From positions 1 to 64,000 of the forward strand of contig JBFWVT010000007.1 in assembly GCA_050246595.1 (NCBI GenBank): DNA of 64,000 nt, read 5' to 3'. Under the pieces are notes generated by a model. It was not told where the DNA came from. It ran no database searches and saw only the letters and a program-made list of their open reading frames with translations. Positions 18,254 to 26,697 of this stretch are shown here, in pieces. Made by a program: the position numbers and the translations under genes. Within the stretch, counting starts at the first letter, position 1; each line of letters opens with the position of its first letter. Source of the stretch: DATARH01 sp050246595. Its GTDB lineage: Bacteria > Pseudomonadota > Alphaproteobacteria > ATCC43930 > CGMCC-115725.

Positions 18254-20451
18254 GCGAGCTACACCGCAGCAACGTCACTCCCGAACTCGCCGCCGAGCAC
18301 GGGCTCAGCGCCGAGGAGTTTGCCCGTGCCTGTGCGATCCTCGGGCGCACGCCGAACCTGACCGAGCTGGGCGTCTTCTCGGCGATGTGGAGCGAACACT
18401 GCTCGTACAAATCGTCAAAGGTGTGGCTGCGCAAATTGCCGACATCGGGACCGCGCGTGATCTGCGGACCCGGCGAGAATGCCGGGGTCATCGATATCGG
18501 CGACGGCGACGCGGTCGTCTTCAAGATCGAGAGCCACAATCATCCCTCGTTTATCGAGCCGTATCAGGGCGCAGCGACCGGGGTCGGCGGCATATTGCGC
18601 GACGTGTTCACGATGGGCGCTCGTCCGGTCGCGCTGCTCAATTCGCTGCGCTTCGGCAGCCCGGAGCATCCGTTGACAAGGCATCTGGTTTCCGGGGTCG
18701 TTGCCGGGATCGGCGGGTACGGCAATTGCGTCGGCGTCCCGACGGTCGGCGGCGAGTGCCAGTTCCATCCGGCCTATAACGGCAACATCCTGGTCAACGC
18801 GATGTGCGTCGGGCTGGCGCGCGCTGACCGCATCTTCTATTCGGCCGCCGCCGGCCCTGGCAACCTTGTGATCTATGTCGGCGCCAAAACCGGGCGTGAC
18901 GGCATCCACGGCGCGACAATGGCCTCGGCAGAGTTCTCGGAAGACGCCGCCGAAAAGCGCCCGACCGTGCAGGTCGGCGATCCGTTTACCGAGAAGCTGT
19001 TGATCGAAGCCTGTCTCGAATTAATGCGGACCGACGCGATCGTCGCGATCCAGGATATGGGCGCAGCCGGACTGACCTCGTCCTCGGTCGAGATGGCCGG
19101 CAAGGGCGGGCTCGGCATCGAATTGGACCTCGACCTTGTGCCGGTGCGCGAAGACGGCATGACCGCCTACGAGATCATGCTGAGCGAAAGCCAGGAGCGC
19201 ATGCTGATGATCCTCGCTCCCGGCAGCGAGGATGAGGCGCGCCGGGTTTTCGACAAATGGGAGCTGGGTTTCGCGGTGATCGGCCGGGTCACCGAGACCG
19301 GGCGCCTGATGTTGCGCATGCACGGCGATACCGCAGCCGATATCCCGGTCGGGCCGCTCGTCACCGAGGCGCCGATTTACGAACGGCCCCGGTCCGAGCG
19401 CCCGAAACGGCCCGAGATCGACCCCGCGAGCCTGCCCGAGCGCGACCCGATCGCGTGCCTCGAAACGCTGATCGCCTGCCCGGACCTCGCCTCGAAACGC
19501 TGGATCTGGGAGCAGTACGACCATCTCGTGCAGGGCAACACCGTCAAGCGGCCGGGCGGCGACGCCGCCGTCATACGGGTCGGCGAAACCGGAAAAGCGC
19601 TGGCGCTGGCGACCGACTGCACGCCGCGCTACTGCCGTGCCGATCCCGGACGCGGCGGCATGCAGGCGGTGGCCGAGAACTGGCGCAACCTGACCGCGGT
19701 CGGCGCGCTGCCGCTGGCGCTGACCGACAACATGAATTTCGGCAATCCCGAGAAGCCCGAGATCATGGGCGAGTTCGCCGGTGTTGTCGAAGGCATGCGC
19801 GAGGCGTGTCTGGCGCTCGACTACCCCGTGGTCTCGGGCAATGTGTCGCTCTACAACGAGACGAGCGGCAGCGCGATCTGGCCCGCCCCGGTGATCGGCG
19901 GCGTCGGGCTGATCGCCGAGGCGGGGGGCACGGTCGATCTCGCCCTCAAGGGAGAGGGCAACGCGCTGCTGCTGGTCGGCGACATATCGGGCCATATCGG
20001 CGCCTCGCTGTACCTGCGCGAGATCGAGGGAAGCGAGGGCGGCGCGCCGCCCCCGGTCGATCTCGCCGCCGAACGCCGCAACGGCGATTTTGTCCGCGAG
20101 CTGATCGGGCGCGGGCTTGTCGCATCGTGTCACGACATCTCCGATGGCGGTCTATTGGTTGCGCTCGCCGAGATGGCGATGGCGGGCAGGCTGGGCGCGA
20201 CACTCGATCCGCAGCCGCCCGGAATGGCGGCGCATGCCTGGCTGTTCGGCGAGGACCAGGCGCGCTACATTATTGAAACCGAAGCCGAATTGTCGGCGCA
20301 GCTGGCGGCGTTGGAGGCCGCCGTGCCGCTCCGGCGCATCGGCACGGTGGGAGGGGCCGCGTTGACACTACAGGGCTGCGGTGCCATATCGGTCGCGCAA
20401 CTCAAGGCCGCGCACGAGGCTTGGCTGCCGGGCTACATGCGCCAGGGCTGA
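18250..20451 (+). CDS. purL: Phosphoribosylformylglycinamidine synthase subunit PurL
   Basis: This 733-residue enzyme is the ATP-dependent synthetase subunit of FGAM synthase (small-PurL type). Family motifs are MWSEHCSYKSSK near residue 45, the ATP/Mg site ESHNHPSFIEPYQGAATGVG, GARPVALLNSLRFG, DMGAAGLTSSSVEMAGKGG and, in the second half, DNMNFGNPEKPE and SCHDISDGGLLVALAE. The ATG overlaps the stop of the inserted phage-like gene by four bases, so its translation may now depend on ribosomes from that gene; a Shine-Dalgarno is not obvious inside the inserted gene's end. It is followed by bolA after 28 bp. Confidence 0.97.
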   Translation: MSELHRSNVTPELAAEHGLSAEEFARACAILGRTPNLTELGVFSAMWSEHCSYKSSKVWLRKLPTSGPRVICGPGENAGVIDIGDGDAVVFKIESHNHPSFIEPYQGAATGVGGILRDVFTMGARPVALLNSLRFGSPEHPLTRHLVSGVVAGIGGYGNCVGVPTVGGECQFHPAYNGNILVNAMCVGLARADRIFYSAAAGPGNLVIYVGAKTGRDGIHGATMASAEFSEDAAEKRPTVQVGDPFTEKLLIEACLELMRTDAIVAIQDMGAAGLTSSSVEMAGKGGLGIELDLDLVPVREDGMTAYEIMLSESQERMLMILAPGSEDEARRVFDKWELGFAVIGRVTETGRLMLRMHGDTAADIPVGPLVTEAPIYERPRSERPKRPEIDPASLPERDPIACLETLIACPDLASKRWIWEQYDHLVQGNTVKRPGGDAAVIRVGETGKALALATDCTPRYCRADPGRGGMQAVAENWRNLTAVGALPLALTDNMNFGNPEKPEIMGEFAGVVEGMREACLALDYPVVSGNVSLYNETSGSAIWPAPVIGGVGLIAEAGGTVDLALKGEGNALLLVGDISGHIGASLYLREIEGSEGGAPPPVDLAAERRNGDFVRELIGRGLVASCHDISDGGLLVALAEMAMAGRLGATLDPQPPGMAAHAWLFGEDQARYIIETEAELSAQLAALEAAVPLRRIGTVGGAALTLQGCGAISVAQLKAAHEAWLPGYMRQG

Positions 20452-20479
20452 ACCCACCAAGGCTGATCGGGAGCGGGCA

Positions 20480-20716
20480 ATGGCGATGGATGCGGCGGAA
20501 ATCGAGCGGCTGATCAAGGCGGCTCTGCCGGACGCACGGGTCACGATCGAGGATCTGCGCGGCGACGGGGATCATTACGCCGCGCATGTCGTCTCCGGCG
20601 CGTTCCGCGGCAAGAGCCGGGTGCAGCAGCATCAGCTCGTGTACCAGGCGCTCGGGGCGCGGATGGGCGGCCAGCTGCACGCGCTGGCGTTGCAGACCAG
20701 CGCGCCCGAGGACTGA
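20480..20716 (+). CDS. BolA family protein
   Basis: This 78-residue BolA-fold protein (class-II KH-like) pairs with monothiol glutaredoxins to bind a 2Fe-2S cluster and help in iron sensing or Fe-S trafficking. The conserved core is LRGDGDHYAAHVVSGAFRGKSRVQQHQLVYQAL; His in VQQHQLVY is the cluster-ligand region. The start MAMDAAEIERLIKAALPDA matches short BolA/IbaG forms. GGGAGCGGGCA precedes the ATG. The grxD gene 65 bp downstream strengthens the assignment, as bolA-grxD adjacency is a strong and widespread link. Confidence 0.93.
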   Translation: MAMDAAEIERLIKAALPDARVTIEDLRGDGDHYAAHVVSGAFRGKSRVQQHQLVYQALGARMGGQLHALALQTSAPED

Positions 20717-20781
20717 TTTCACCAGGACGACCACCACAGCGCTGCGGTCCCGGCCGCATGCCCAGAGATGAGGACACAGAG

Positions 20782-21114
20782 ATGGACGCCACCGTACAAG
20801 ACCGCATCCGCCAGCAGGTAGCCGAGACCCCTGTCGTGCTTTTCATGAAAGGCACCCCGGTATTTCCGCAATGCGGCTTTTCGGCGGCGGTGGTGCAGAT
20901 CCTCAGCCATATGGGGGTCAAGTTCAAAGGGGTCGACGTGCTGTCGGACCCGGCGGTGCGCCAGGGCATCAAGGAATTTTCGAGCTGGCCGACGATCCCG
21001 CAGCTCTATGTCAAGGGCGAGTTCATCGGCGGCTGCGACATCGTCCGGGAAATGTTCGAGACCGGCGAATTGAAGCAGCTCCTCGAGGAGAAGGGCGTCC
21101 CGGTCCGCGCCTGA
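20782..21114 (+). CDS. grxD: Monothiol glutaredoxin (Grx4/GrxD)
   Basis: This 110-residue monothiol glutaredoxin has the CGFS active site in FPQCGFSAAVV, the Lys of the GSH-binding FMKGTP loop, the WPTIPQLYVKGEFIGGCDI segment with the cis-Pro and the GG turn. Two subunits bridge a 2Fe-2S cluster with glutathione, or one forms a heterodimer with BolA. The ATG at 20782 is the domain start; an upstream in-frame ATG at 20758 would add eight residues. Gene order purL-bolA-grxD is typical for the class. Confidence 0.95.
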   Translation: MDATVQDRIRQQVAETPVVLFMKGTPVFPQCGFSAAVVQILSHMGVKFKGVDVLSDPAVRQGIKEFSSWPTIPQLYVKGEFIGGCDIVREMFETGELKQLLEEKGVPVRA

Positions 21115-21119
21115 TCCCA

Positions 21120-21257
21120 TCGACCCCTCTCCCGCAATGCGGGAGAGGGAGGGGCCCGCGCCGGAAGGCGCGGGAGGGTGAGGGTCTCCCATCGGCTGCT
21201 GTCCTCACCCGCCCGTCGCTGCGCAACGGGCACCCTCTCCCGCAATGCGGGAGAGGG
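21120..21257. repeat. Composite inverted repeat between grxD and the rpsF promoter
   Basis: Two copies of CCTCTCCCGCAATGCGGGAG, each itself a hairpin, flank a centre with CCCGCGCCGGAAGGCGCGGG and two GTGAGG/CCTCAC-type arms. The element class (CTCTCCCGC...GCGGGAGAG) recurs at 46500-46640. It probably ends the purine/grxD transcript or is a mobile palindromic unit. Confidence 0.8.
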
Positions 21258-21263
21258 TAGGTC

Positions 21264-21291
21264 TTGCACCGCGAGGCTCTGCCGCTATACT
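21264..21291 (+). promoter_or_regulatory. Sigma70-like promoter of the rpsF operon
   Basis: TTGCAC (21264-21269), a 16-bp spacer and TATACT (21286-21291) form a near-consensus housekeeping promoter 94 bp upstream of the rpsF ATG, directly after the repeat element. No other good promoter is seen before the ribosomal genes. Confidence 0.6.
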
Positions 21292-21306
21292 GCGCGGCTT
21301 CCCCTT

Positions 21307-21358
21307 GCCGGCTCTCTCGGAGCCGGCTTCGACCCGCTAGGCGCGTGCGCTCCGGGTC
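21307..21358 (+). promoter_or_regulatory. Structured rpsF leader, possible autoregulatory element
   Basis: The leader holds two hairpins: an 8-bp perfect stem GCCGGCTC/GAGCCGGC (21307-21314 with 21320-21327) and a stem GACCCG/CGGGTC (21331-21336 with 21353-21358) around a GC-rich loop. Leaders of rpsF operons in many bacteria bind the S6:S18 complex for feedback control. Whether this leader has that motif's conserved bulge was not established. Confidence 0.35.
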
Positions 21359-21384
21359 ACGACAGCCACAAGGGATCGAGGTCG

Positions 21385-21849
21385 ATGCCGCTTTACGAGA
21401 ACGTGTTCATCGCGCGCCAGGACATTTCCGGCGCCCAGGTCGATCAGCTCGCCGACAGCTTTACGCAGTTGCTTGCCGAGCAGGGCGGCCAGGTCAGGAA
21501 GCGCGAATACTGGGGTCTGCGCAACCTCACATATCGCATGAACAAGAACCGCAAGGGCCATTACGTTTTGTTCAACATCGAGGCGCCGGCCGCGGCGATC
21601 GCCGAGCTTGAGCGGACGATGCGGATCAACGAGGATGTGCTGCGCTATCTGACGCTGCGCGTCGATAAATTTGACGAAGGTCCCTCGCCGATCATGCAGA
21701 GCCGCGGCAGCCGCGAGGACCGGCCGCGCCGCGATCGCGACCGCTTTGGCGAGCCGCGCGAGGGCCGCGATCGTGGGGACGGCGGCGAGCGGCCGCGGGC
21801 CGAGGCCCCCGCTCCGACAGCCGTGGAAACGGAACGGGTGGAGGCGTAA
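21385..21849 (+). CDS. rpsF: 30S ribosomal protein S6
   Basis: This 154-residue S6 has the conserved start MPLYENVFIARQD, the central REYWGLRNLTYRMNKNRKGHYVLFNIEAP and ERTMRINEDVLRYLTLRVD. A 55-residue Arg/Glu/Gly-rich tail (SRGSREDRPRRDRDRFG and onward) extends beyond the domain, as in many alphaproteobacterial S6 proteins. It heads the rpsF-rpsR-DUF2232-rplI operon and abuts rpsR with no gap. Confidence 0.97.
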   Translation: MPLYENVFIARQDISGAQVDQLADSFTQLLAEQGGQVRKREYWGLRNLTYRMNKNRKGHYVLFNIEAPAAAIAELERTMRINEDVLRYLTLRVDKFDEGPSPIMQSRGSREDRPRRDRDRFGEPREGRDRGDGGERPRAEAPAPTAVETERVEA

Positions 21850-22119
21850 ATGGAAAGCGCAACCGGATCGGGACCGGGGCGCGGCGGCGCGTTTGCCCGG
21901 CGGCCGTTCTTCCGTCGGCGCAAATCGTGCCCGTTTTCGGGACCGAACGCGCCGAAAATCGATTACAAGGATATCCGTCTGCTGCAGCGCTTTGTTTCCG
22001 AGCGCGGCAAGATCGTGCCGAGCCGCATCACCGCCGTATCGACACAGCGGCAGCGCGAGCTGGCGCGGGCGATCAAGCGGGCGCGGTATCTCGGTCTGCT
22101 TCCCTATATGGTGAAGTAG
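21850..22119 (+). CDS. rpsR: 30S ribosomal protein S18
   Basis: This 89-residue S18 starts immediately after the rpsF stop. The conserved RRRKSCPFSGPNAPKIDYKD, QRFVSERGKIVPSRITAVS and QRELARAIKRARYLGLLPY segments are complete. An extra Gly/Ala/Arg N-terminal extension of about 20 residues is normal for this class. S18 pairs with S6 on the 30S platform. Confidence 0.97.
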   Translation: MESATGSGPGRGGAFARRPFFRRRKSCPFSGPNAPKIDYKDIRLLQRFVSERGKIVPSRITAVSTQRQRELARAIKRARYLGLLPYMVK

Positions 22120-22179
22120 GAAGCCGGCGATCCGATCCGGCGGACTCACAGGAACAAAGCGACAGAGGCGGAGCGCGTA

Positions 22180-23115
22180 ATGGGCCGCCTTCCTCCGGCG
22201 GCGATCGGCGCCGCTTTCGGTGTCGTTGCCGGGCTGATGTATGTCGGGGTCATGCTCGGCACCCCCGGCGCGCTGATCCTGGTCTATCTGACGCAATTGC
22301 CGCTGTTTGCCGCCGGGCTGTGGCTCGGGACCGGCGCGGCCGTGGTCGCCGGGGTGACCGGGTCGCTGGTCCTTCTGGTGTTCAGCGATCTGCTCGGCAC
22401 GGCGCTGTTCGCGGCGCTCAATGCAGTGCCGGTCGCGCTGCTGGTGCGGCAGGCGCTGCTGGCCCGCCGGCGTGACGACGGCGCCCATGTCTGGTATCCG
22501 CCGGGGCTGTTGACGGCGTGGCTGACCGGGTATGCGCTGGCCGGGATCGGCGTGATGGTGCTGCTGCTGGGCGGTCCGGAGGCGATGCACGAATCGCTGC
22601 GCGGCGTGCTCGGGACGGTTCTCGATCGCATGTATGGCGGTCAGGTGCCGAACCGCGACGAGGTCGCTTCGACCCTCGCCTCGATCATTCCGGGGATCGT
22701 GGCGGCGTCGTGGATGGTTACGGCGGTCGTGAACGCCGCGCTGGCTCAAGGTGTGCTCGCCCGTTTTGGCGCGAACTGGCGGCCGTCCCCAAGCCTGGTT
22801 GCCCTGGAGCTGCCGATCTGGCTGCATATCGCGCTCGGAATCACGGCGCTGGCGGTGATCTTTGGCGACGCGGGGCGGTTTGTCGGCATCAACGCGATGA
22901 TCGCGCTGTCGGTCGCGTTCTGCCTCGGCGGTCTCGCCGTGCTGCACGCGGCGGCGCGGCGGCTGTCGCATCCGACGATGGTTCTGGTCTTTTTCTATGT
23001 GACGGCGGCGCTGTTCGGCTGGCCGTTTCTGGTCGTGGCCGTGCTGGGGCTGCTCGAAAACTGGCTCGGGCTGCGCCGCCGCCTCGCCCCGCAAGGAGTA
23101 GCAAACGATGGTTGA
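22180..23115 (+). CDS. DUF2232 integral membrane protein
   Basis: This 311-residue protein has about eight hydrophobic helices and matches the DUF2232 family in placement and style (ALILVYLTQLPLFAAGLWLG at the start, later NAMIALSVAFCLGGLAVLHA). In alphaproteobacteria this gene regularly lies between rpsR and rplI; its function is unknown. Its fold relation to ECF-transporter S components has been proposed for DUF2232 proteins in other phyla. Its 3' end overlaps rplI by 8 bp, so the two are probably coupled in translation. Confidence 0.85.
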   Translation: MGRLPPAAIGAAFGVVAGLMYVGVMLGTPGALILVYLTQLPLFAAGLWLGTGAAVVAGVTGSLVLLVFSDLLGTALFAALNAVPVALLVRQALLARRRDDGAHVWYPPGLLTAWLTGYALAGIGVMVLLLGGPEAMHESLRGVLGTVLDRMYGGQVPNRDEVASTLASIIPGIVAASWMVTAVVNAALAQGVLARFGANWRPSPSLVALELPIWLHIALGITALAVIFGDAGRFVGINAMIALSVAFCLGGLAVLHAAARRLSHPTMVLVFFYVTAALFGWPFLVVAVLGLLENWLGLRRRLAPQGVANDG

Positions 23116-23683
23116 TCTCATACTGCTCGAACGCGTCGAAAAGCTCGGCCAGATGGGGCAGGTCGTCAAAGTCAAGCCGGGCTACGCGCGCAACTACCTG
23201 CTGCCGCAAAAAAAGGCGATGCGCGCGACAAAGGAGAACATGGCTTATTTCGAGACGCAGCGGGCGCAGCTCGAAGCCAATAATTTGCAGCGCAAATCCG
23301 AGGCCGCGGAGGTCGCGGCAACGATGGACGGGCTCACGGTTGTCCTGATCCGTCAGGCCGGCGAGAGCGGCCAGCTCTACGGCTCGGTCGCGGTGCGCGA
23401 CATCGCCGAGGCGATCACCGAGGCGGGGTACACGGTCGGCAAAACGCAGATCGTGCTTGACCGGCCGATCAAGACGCTCGGCATGCACCCGGTCCGCGTC
23501 ATGCTGCACCCGGAGGTCGGGGTCACGGTAACCGCCAATGTCGCACAGTCCGAGGAAGGCGCGCGCATGCAGGCCGCCGGCATCGATCCGGCGCAGCAGA
23601 TCGAGGAGGAGGAAGAAGCCGCCCGCGTCGAGGCGCAAGCCGCCTGGGCCGCAGCTCAGGACCAGGGCGAACAGCCGATATAA
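23108..23683 (+). CDS. rplI: 50S ribosomal protein L9
   Basis: This 191-residue L9 has the two-domain form: the N-terminal rRNA-binding domain (VDLILLERVEKLGQMGQVVKVKPGYARNYLLP, cited in two overlapping parts), the long connecting helix to about residue 75, and the C-terminal domain to about 150. A Glu/Ala-rich tail of about 35 residues follows, common in this class. A ribosome-binding site AAGGAG lies 10 bases before the ATG, inside the end of the DUF2232 gene. Confidence 0.97.
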   Translation: MVDLILLERVEKLGQMGQVVKVKPGYARNYLLPQKKAMRATKENMAYFETQRAQLEANNLQRKSEAAEVAATMDGLTVVLIRQAGESGQLYGSVAVRDIAEAITEAGYTVGKTQIVLDRPIKTLGMHPVRVMLHPEVGVTVTANVAQSEEGARMQAAGIDPAQQIEEEEEAARVEAQAAWAAAQDQGEQPI

Positions 23684-23698
23684 ACAAAGGGGGCGGCG

Positions 23699-24727
23699 AT
23701 GAGCGAGGCGGCCGAAGCGGTGCGCGGTGCCCGAACGGAGCACGGCCGGATACCGGTTCTCGATATCGGGTCGGTACTGGCCGGCGAGCGCGGGGCCTGC
23801 GCGGCGCTGGCCCGCGCGGTGGCGCGCACCTGCGAGGACACCGGGTTTCTCGTCGTCGCCAATCACGGGATCGCGCCGGAACTGGTCGAAAACACATTTG
23901 CACAGGCGGCGCGTTTTTTTGCTCTTCCGACCGAACGCAAGCTCGCGCTGAAAATCGGGCAGTACAATATCGGCTATCTGCCGTTTGGCGGCCAGACCGT
24001 GCGGCACTCGCCGGTCAACCGCAACACCAGACCCAATTTCAGCGAATCGTTCTACATCACGCGCGACCGCGCCCCCGATCACCCCGATATCGTCAACAAC
24101 AAACCGCTGATCGGCCTCAATCGCTGGCCCCCCGACATGCCGGAATTCCGCGCCGCGATGGTCGCCTATTTCACCGCGATGGAGGCGATGACGCGACGAC
24201 TGGTGCCGGTCTTCGCAGCGGCCCTCGACTTGCCGGAAGATTATTTCGCGGCCGCCTTCGCCGAGCCGCATTGCACGCTGCGGCTGATCCACTACCCGCC
24301 GCAGCCCGATCCCGGCGACAACGAATTCGGCTTCGCGCCGCATACCGACAACAATTTCATCACTTTTCTGGCCCAATCGGCGCTGCCCGGTCTCGAAGTG
24401 CGCACCGAAGAGGGAGAATGGATCCGCCCGCCGGCCGTGCCGGGAACCTTTGTCGTCAATACCGGCGCGATGCTCGGGCGCTATTCGAACGACCGCTTCA
24501 AGCCGACGCCGCACCGCGTCATCAACCGCAACGACCGCTCGCGCTACGCGATTCCGTTCTTTCTGGGTCCGAACCACGACGCGGAGGTGGCCTGCGTCCC
24601 GACCTGCGTCGGCCCCGACAACCCGCCGCGCTACGAACCGACCACCTACGGCGCGTTCTCCGCACGGCTGCTGACGCTGAATTTTGCCCATCGCCGGGAC
24701 GGCAACAGCGGCGACTACGCCGGCTGA
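23699..24727 (+). CDS. Isopenicillin-N-synthase-family 2-oxoglutarate/Fe(II) dioxygenase
   Basis: This 342-residue double-stranded beta-helix oxygenase carries the Fe(II) triad: His and Asp in FAPHTDNNF and His in PTPHRVIN, plus the RSRYAIPFF Arg-x-Ser-like element for the co-substrate carboxylate (here R-S-R-Y, so the usual Ser is shifted or replaced). The N-terminal part (IPVLDIG, TGFLVVANHGI, FFALPTERK) is the DIOX_N domain. Relatives act in flavonoid, gibberellin, ethylene or small-molecule catabolism; bacterial versions often have unknown substrates. The ATG follows AAAGGGGGCGGCG. It is 15 bp from rplI but is unlikely to be functionally related to it. Confidence 0.87.
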   Translation: MSEAAEAVRGARTEHGRIPVLDIGSVLAGERGACAALARAVARTCEDTGFLVVANHGIAPELVENTFAQAARFFALPTERKLALKIGQYNIGYLPFGGQTVRHSPVNRNTRPNFSESFYITRDRAPDHPDIVNNKPLIGLNRWPPDMPEFRAAMVAYFTAMEAMTRRLVPVFAAALDLPEDYFAAAFAEPHCTLRLIHYPPQPDPGDNEFGFAPHTDNNFITFLAQSALPGLEVRTEEGEWIRPPAVPGTFVVNTGAMLGRYSNDRFKPTPHRVINRNDRSRYAIPFFLGPNHDAEVACVPTCVGPDNPPRYEPTTYGAFSARLLTLNFAHRRDGNSGDYAG

Positions 24728-24750
24728 GCGGTATTTGCTTCCCATTGCAG

Positions 24751-24776
24751 GGCGGATGAGCAAAGCGCCATCCGCC
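24751..24776. terminator. Hairpin between convergent oxygenase and reductase genes
   Basis: GGCGGATG and CATCCGCC form an 8-bp perfect stem with a 10-base loop in the 90-bp convergent gap. It is a minimal member of the GGGCGGAT repeat class and may end both transcripts. Confidence 0.5.
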
Positions 24777-24817
24777 AATGCCGCGCGCACTGCCCCGCGG
24801 GTCACGCCCTCGTCCCG

Positions 24818-25765
24818 TCAGAGGTCAAGCACCAGCGTCTCGCCCTTCGCACGCGAGCAGCAGGTCAGCAGGTGCGTCCTGCGGGCGACATCGCCCAGGA
24901 TCGCATCGCGGTGGTCCGGCTCGCCGTCCAGATAGCGGGTCAGACAGGCCCCGCAATAGCCGAGTTCGCACGACGAGCGGGTCTCGACCCCGTGCCGGCG
25001 CAGCACGTCGAGAATGCTCTCTCCCGGCGGCACCTCGTATTCGCCGCCGCTGCGCGCGAGGCGCACCGTGAATGGCCGGTCGTCATCGAGCCGGGAAGGC
25101 GGCGCGGCGCCGGGTCCGGAGAAATATTCGCAATGCACGGTGCCGGGCGGCCAGTGTGCCGAGGCTGCCGCCGCCGCGGCCATCATGCCCGCCGGCCCGC
25201 AGTAATAGAGATGCGTCCCCGAAAGCGGATCGCGCAGCAGCGTCGCGATGTCGAGTCCCTTCGCCGGGTTGCCGCCATCGTGATGAAACACGACCCGCCC
25301 CATCGCCGCGAGCAGGTCGAGTTCGTCGTGAAACGCGGTGCGCTCGGGCGAGCGGGTGCCGTAATACAGGCGGAAATCGGCGCGGCGGCGCTTCAGCTCG
25401 GCGATCATCGCCATGATCGGCGTGATGCCGATACCGCCGGCCAGCAGCAGGTGATGCTCGGCGTCCGGCGCGAGCGGGAAGTGGTTGCGCGGCAATGACA
25501 CCTCGACCGGATCGCCGACCCTGAGCTCGTCATGGATGCGGCGCGAGGCTTCGCCGAGCTTCTCGCGCAGCACGGCGATGCAGTAGCGCCGCCGCTCGGC
25601 CGGATCGTTCCACAGCGAATAATCGCGCCACAGATCGGCGCCGAGCCGCACCCCGATATGCGACCCGGCCTCAAAGCGCGGCAGGTCGCGCCCGTTCGGA
25701 TCGACCAGCTCGTAACCGTTGATATCCTCGGCGAGATAGGTGATAGAGCGCAGCCTGAGGCGCAT
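24818..25765 (-). CDS. VanB-type ferredoxin reductase (FMN/NAD/2Fe-2S oxidoreductase)
   Basis: This 315-residue flavoprotein has the phthalate-dioxygenase-reductase layout: an FNR-like flavin domain (WRDYSLWND is the RxYS-type flavin motif), an NAD-binding domain (LLLAGGIGITPIMAMI, YYCGPAGMM) and a C-terminal plant-type 2Fe-2S ferredoxin (CELGYCGAC then Cys in LLTCCSRA). It would pass electrons from NAD(P)H to a Rieske oxygenase. No oxygenase subunit is adjacent, so its partner must be elsewhere, unless it serves a different acceptor. The Fe(II) oxygenase on the other side does not need a reductase. Confidence 0.9.
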   Translation of the reverse strand: MRLRLRSITYLAEDINGYELVDPNGRDLPRFEAGSHIGVRLGADLWRDYSLWNDPAERRRYCIAVLREKLGEASRRIHDELRVGDPVEVSLPRNHFPLAPDAEHHLLLAGGIGITPIMAMIAELKRRRADFRLYYGTRSPERTAFHDELDLLAAMGRVVFHHDGGNPAKGLDIATLLRDPLSGTHLYYCGPAGMMAAAAAASAHWPPGTVHCEYFSGPGAAPPSRLDDDRPFTVRLARSGGEYEVPPGESILDVLRRHGVETRSSCELGYCGACLTRYLDGEPDHRDAILGDVARRTHLLTCCSRAKGETLVLDL

Positions 25766-25791
25766 GTCCTGTACCCCGTATCAGGGCTTTT

Positions 25792-25884
25792 CCCAAAAAG
25801 CCGATGTCATCCCGGAGCCGCCCGTGTTTGGGCAAAATTGCCGGCGATATCGATCCTGCCCATAATTCGCGCCGGCCTTTTTGG
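25792..25884. repeat. Inverted repeat with A/T-tract arms
   Basis: CCCAAAAAGCCG (25792-25803) is complementary to CGGCCTTTTTGGG (25872-25884) except for one extra base. It fills the gap between the glutathione-transferase stop and the reductase start. On the minus strand it would be an attenuator- or terminator-like hairpin after the transferase gene, with T-tract arms. Confidence 0.65.
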
Positions 25885-25897
25885 GTAAACCCCTGTT

Positions 25898-26533
25898 TCA
25901 GAGGCCGGGCGGCTTGGTAACCCGGAAGCTCTGCCGCTCCTCGATCCGCCTGACCCAGGCGCGCAGGCTCGGATGCTCGGCGAGCGGCGCCTCGCCCTCG
26001 GGCACGCGCGTCAGATAATACAACAGCGGGACGACCATCAGATCGGCGAGGCTGATCCGTTCGCCGGCCATAAAGGGCTGCTCGCCCATCAGCCGCGCGA
26101 ATTCCGACAGACACAGCCGGGCGCGCGGCACCGCCTTGGCCACCGCCTCCTCGTCGACCGGCAGACCGAGACGCGGCGCCAGCAGGCGGTTGAACACGAT
26201 ACCGGCCGCGATCGCCGGCCAGGCATAGGCATCGACAATGCCCATGATCTGGCTCATCCGCGCGAACTGGTGCAGATCGGTCGGCTGCAGCGGCGAGACC
26301 GGAAAGCCTTCATCGATATAGCGCAGGATGGCCTGCGTCTCGTAAAGGGAAAACCCGTCATGCTCAAAGGCCGGCACCTTGCCGAATGGGTGGCGCGACA
26401 GATGCGGCTCCTCGCGATGCGGGCCGAACGGCACATCGATCAGGTCGTGCGCGACGCCCTTCTCGGCGAGCGCCAGCCGCGTGCTCCACACGTAAGTGCT
26501 GCCAGCCGGGCCATAGACGATCGGCCGCGCCAT
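25898..26533 (-). CDS. Glutathione S-transferase family protein
   Basis: This 211-residue protein has the thioredoxin-like N-domain (IVYGPAGSTYVWSTRLALAEKG, whose Ser/Tyr near residues 12-14 is the candidate catalytic residue; the PFGKVPAFEHDG cis-Pro loop and ETQAILRYID SNAIL-type motif follow) and the all-helical C-domain with ISLADLMVVPLLYYL. It conjugates or reduces via glutathione in the cytoplasm. It may be co-transcribed with the downstream reductase gene, but the inverted repeat between them argues for separate ends. It is divergent from the LeuC-type gene. Confidence 0.9.
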   Translation of the reverse strand: MARPIVYGPAGSTYVWSTRLALAEKGVAHDLIDVPFGPHREEPHLSRHPFGKVPAFEHDGFSLYETQAILRYIDEGFPVSPLQPTDLHQFARMSQIMGIVDAYAWPAIAAGIVFNRLLAPRLGLPVDEEAVAKAVPRARLCLSEFARLMGEQPFMAGERISLADLMVVPLLYYLTRVPEGEAPLAEHPSLRAWVRRIEERQSFRVTKPPGL

Positions 26534-26697
26534 CCGGTCCTCCGTTTGCTTCGCGAGTGCCGCCAGAGTGGCAAGCGAACCCGCTCCGGGTCAAGCCGAA
26601 GCAGGGGTTTCTTGCCCGTCCGGCCGGAAAGCGCCTACAACAGCGCCGCAGGAAAGAAGCGAGGCGCAGGGTCTCCCTCCGCGCTGGAGGCGTTCCG

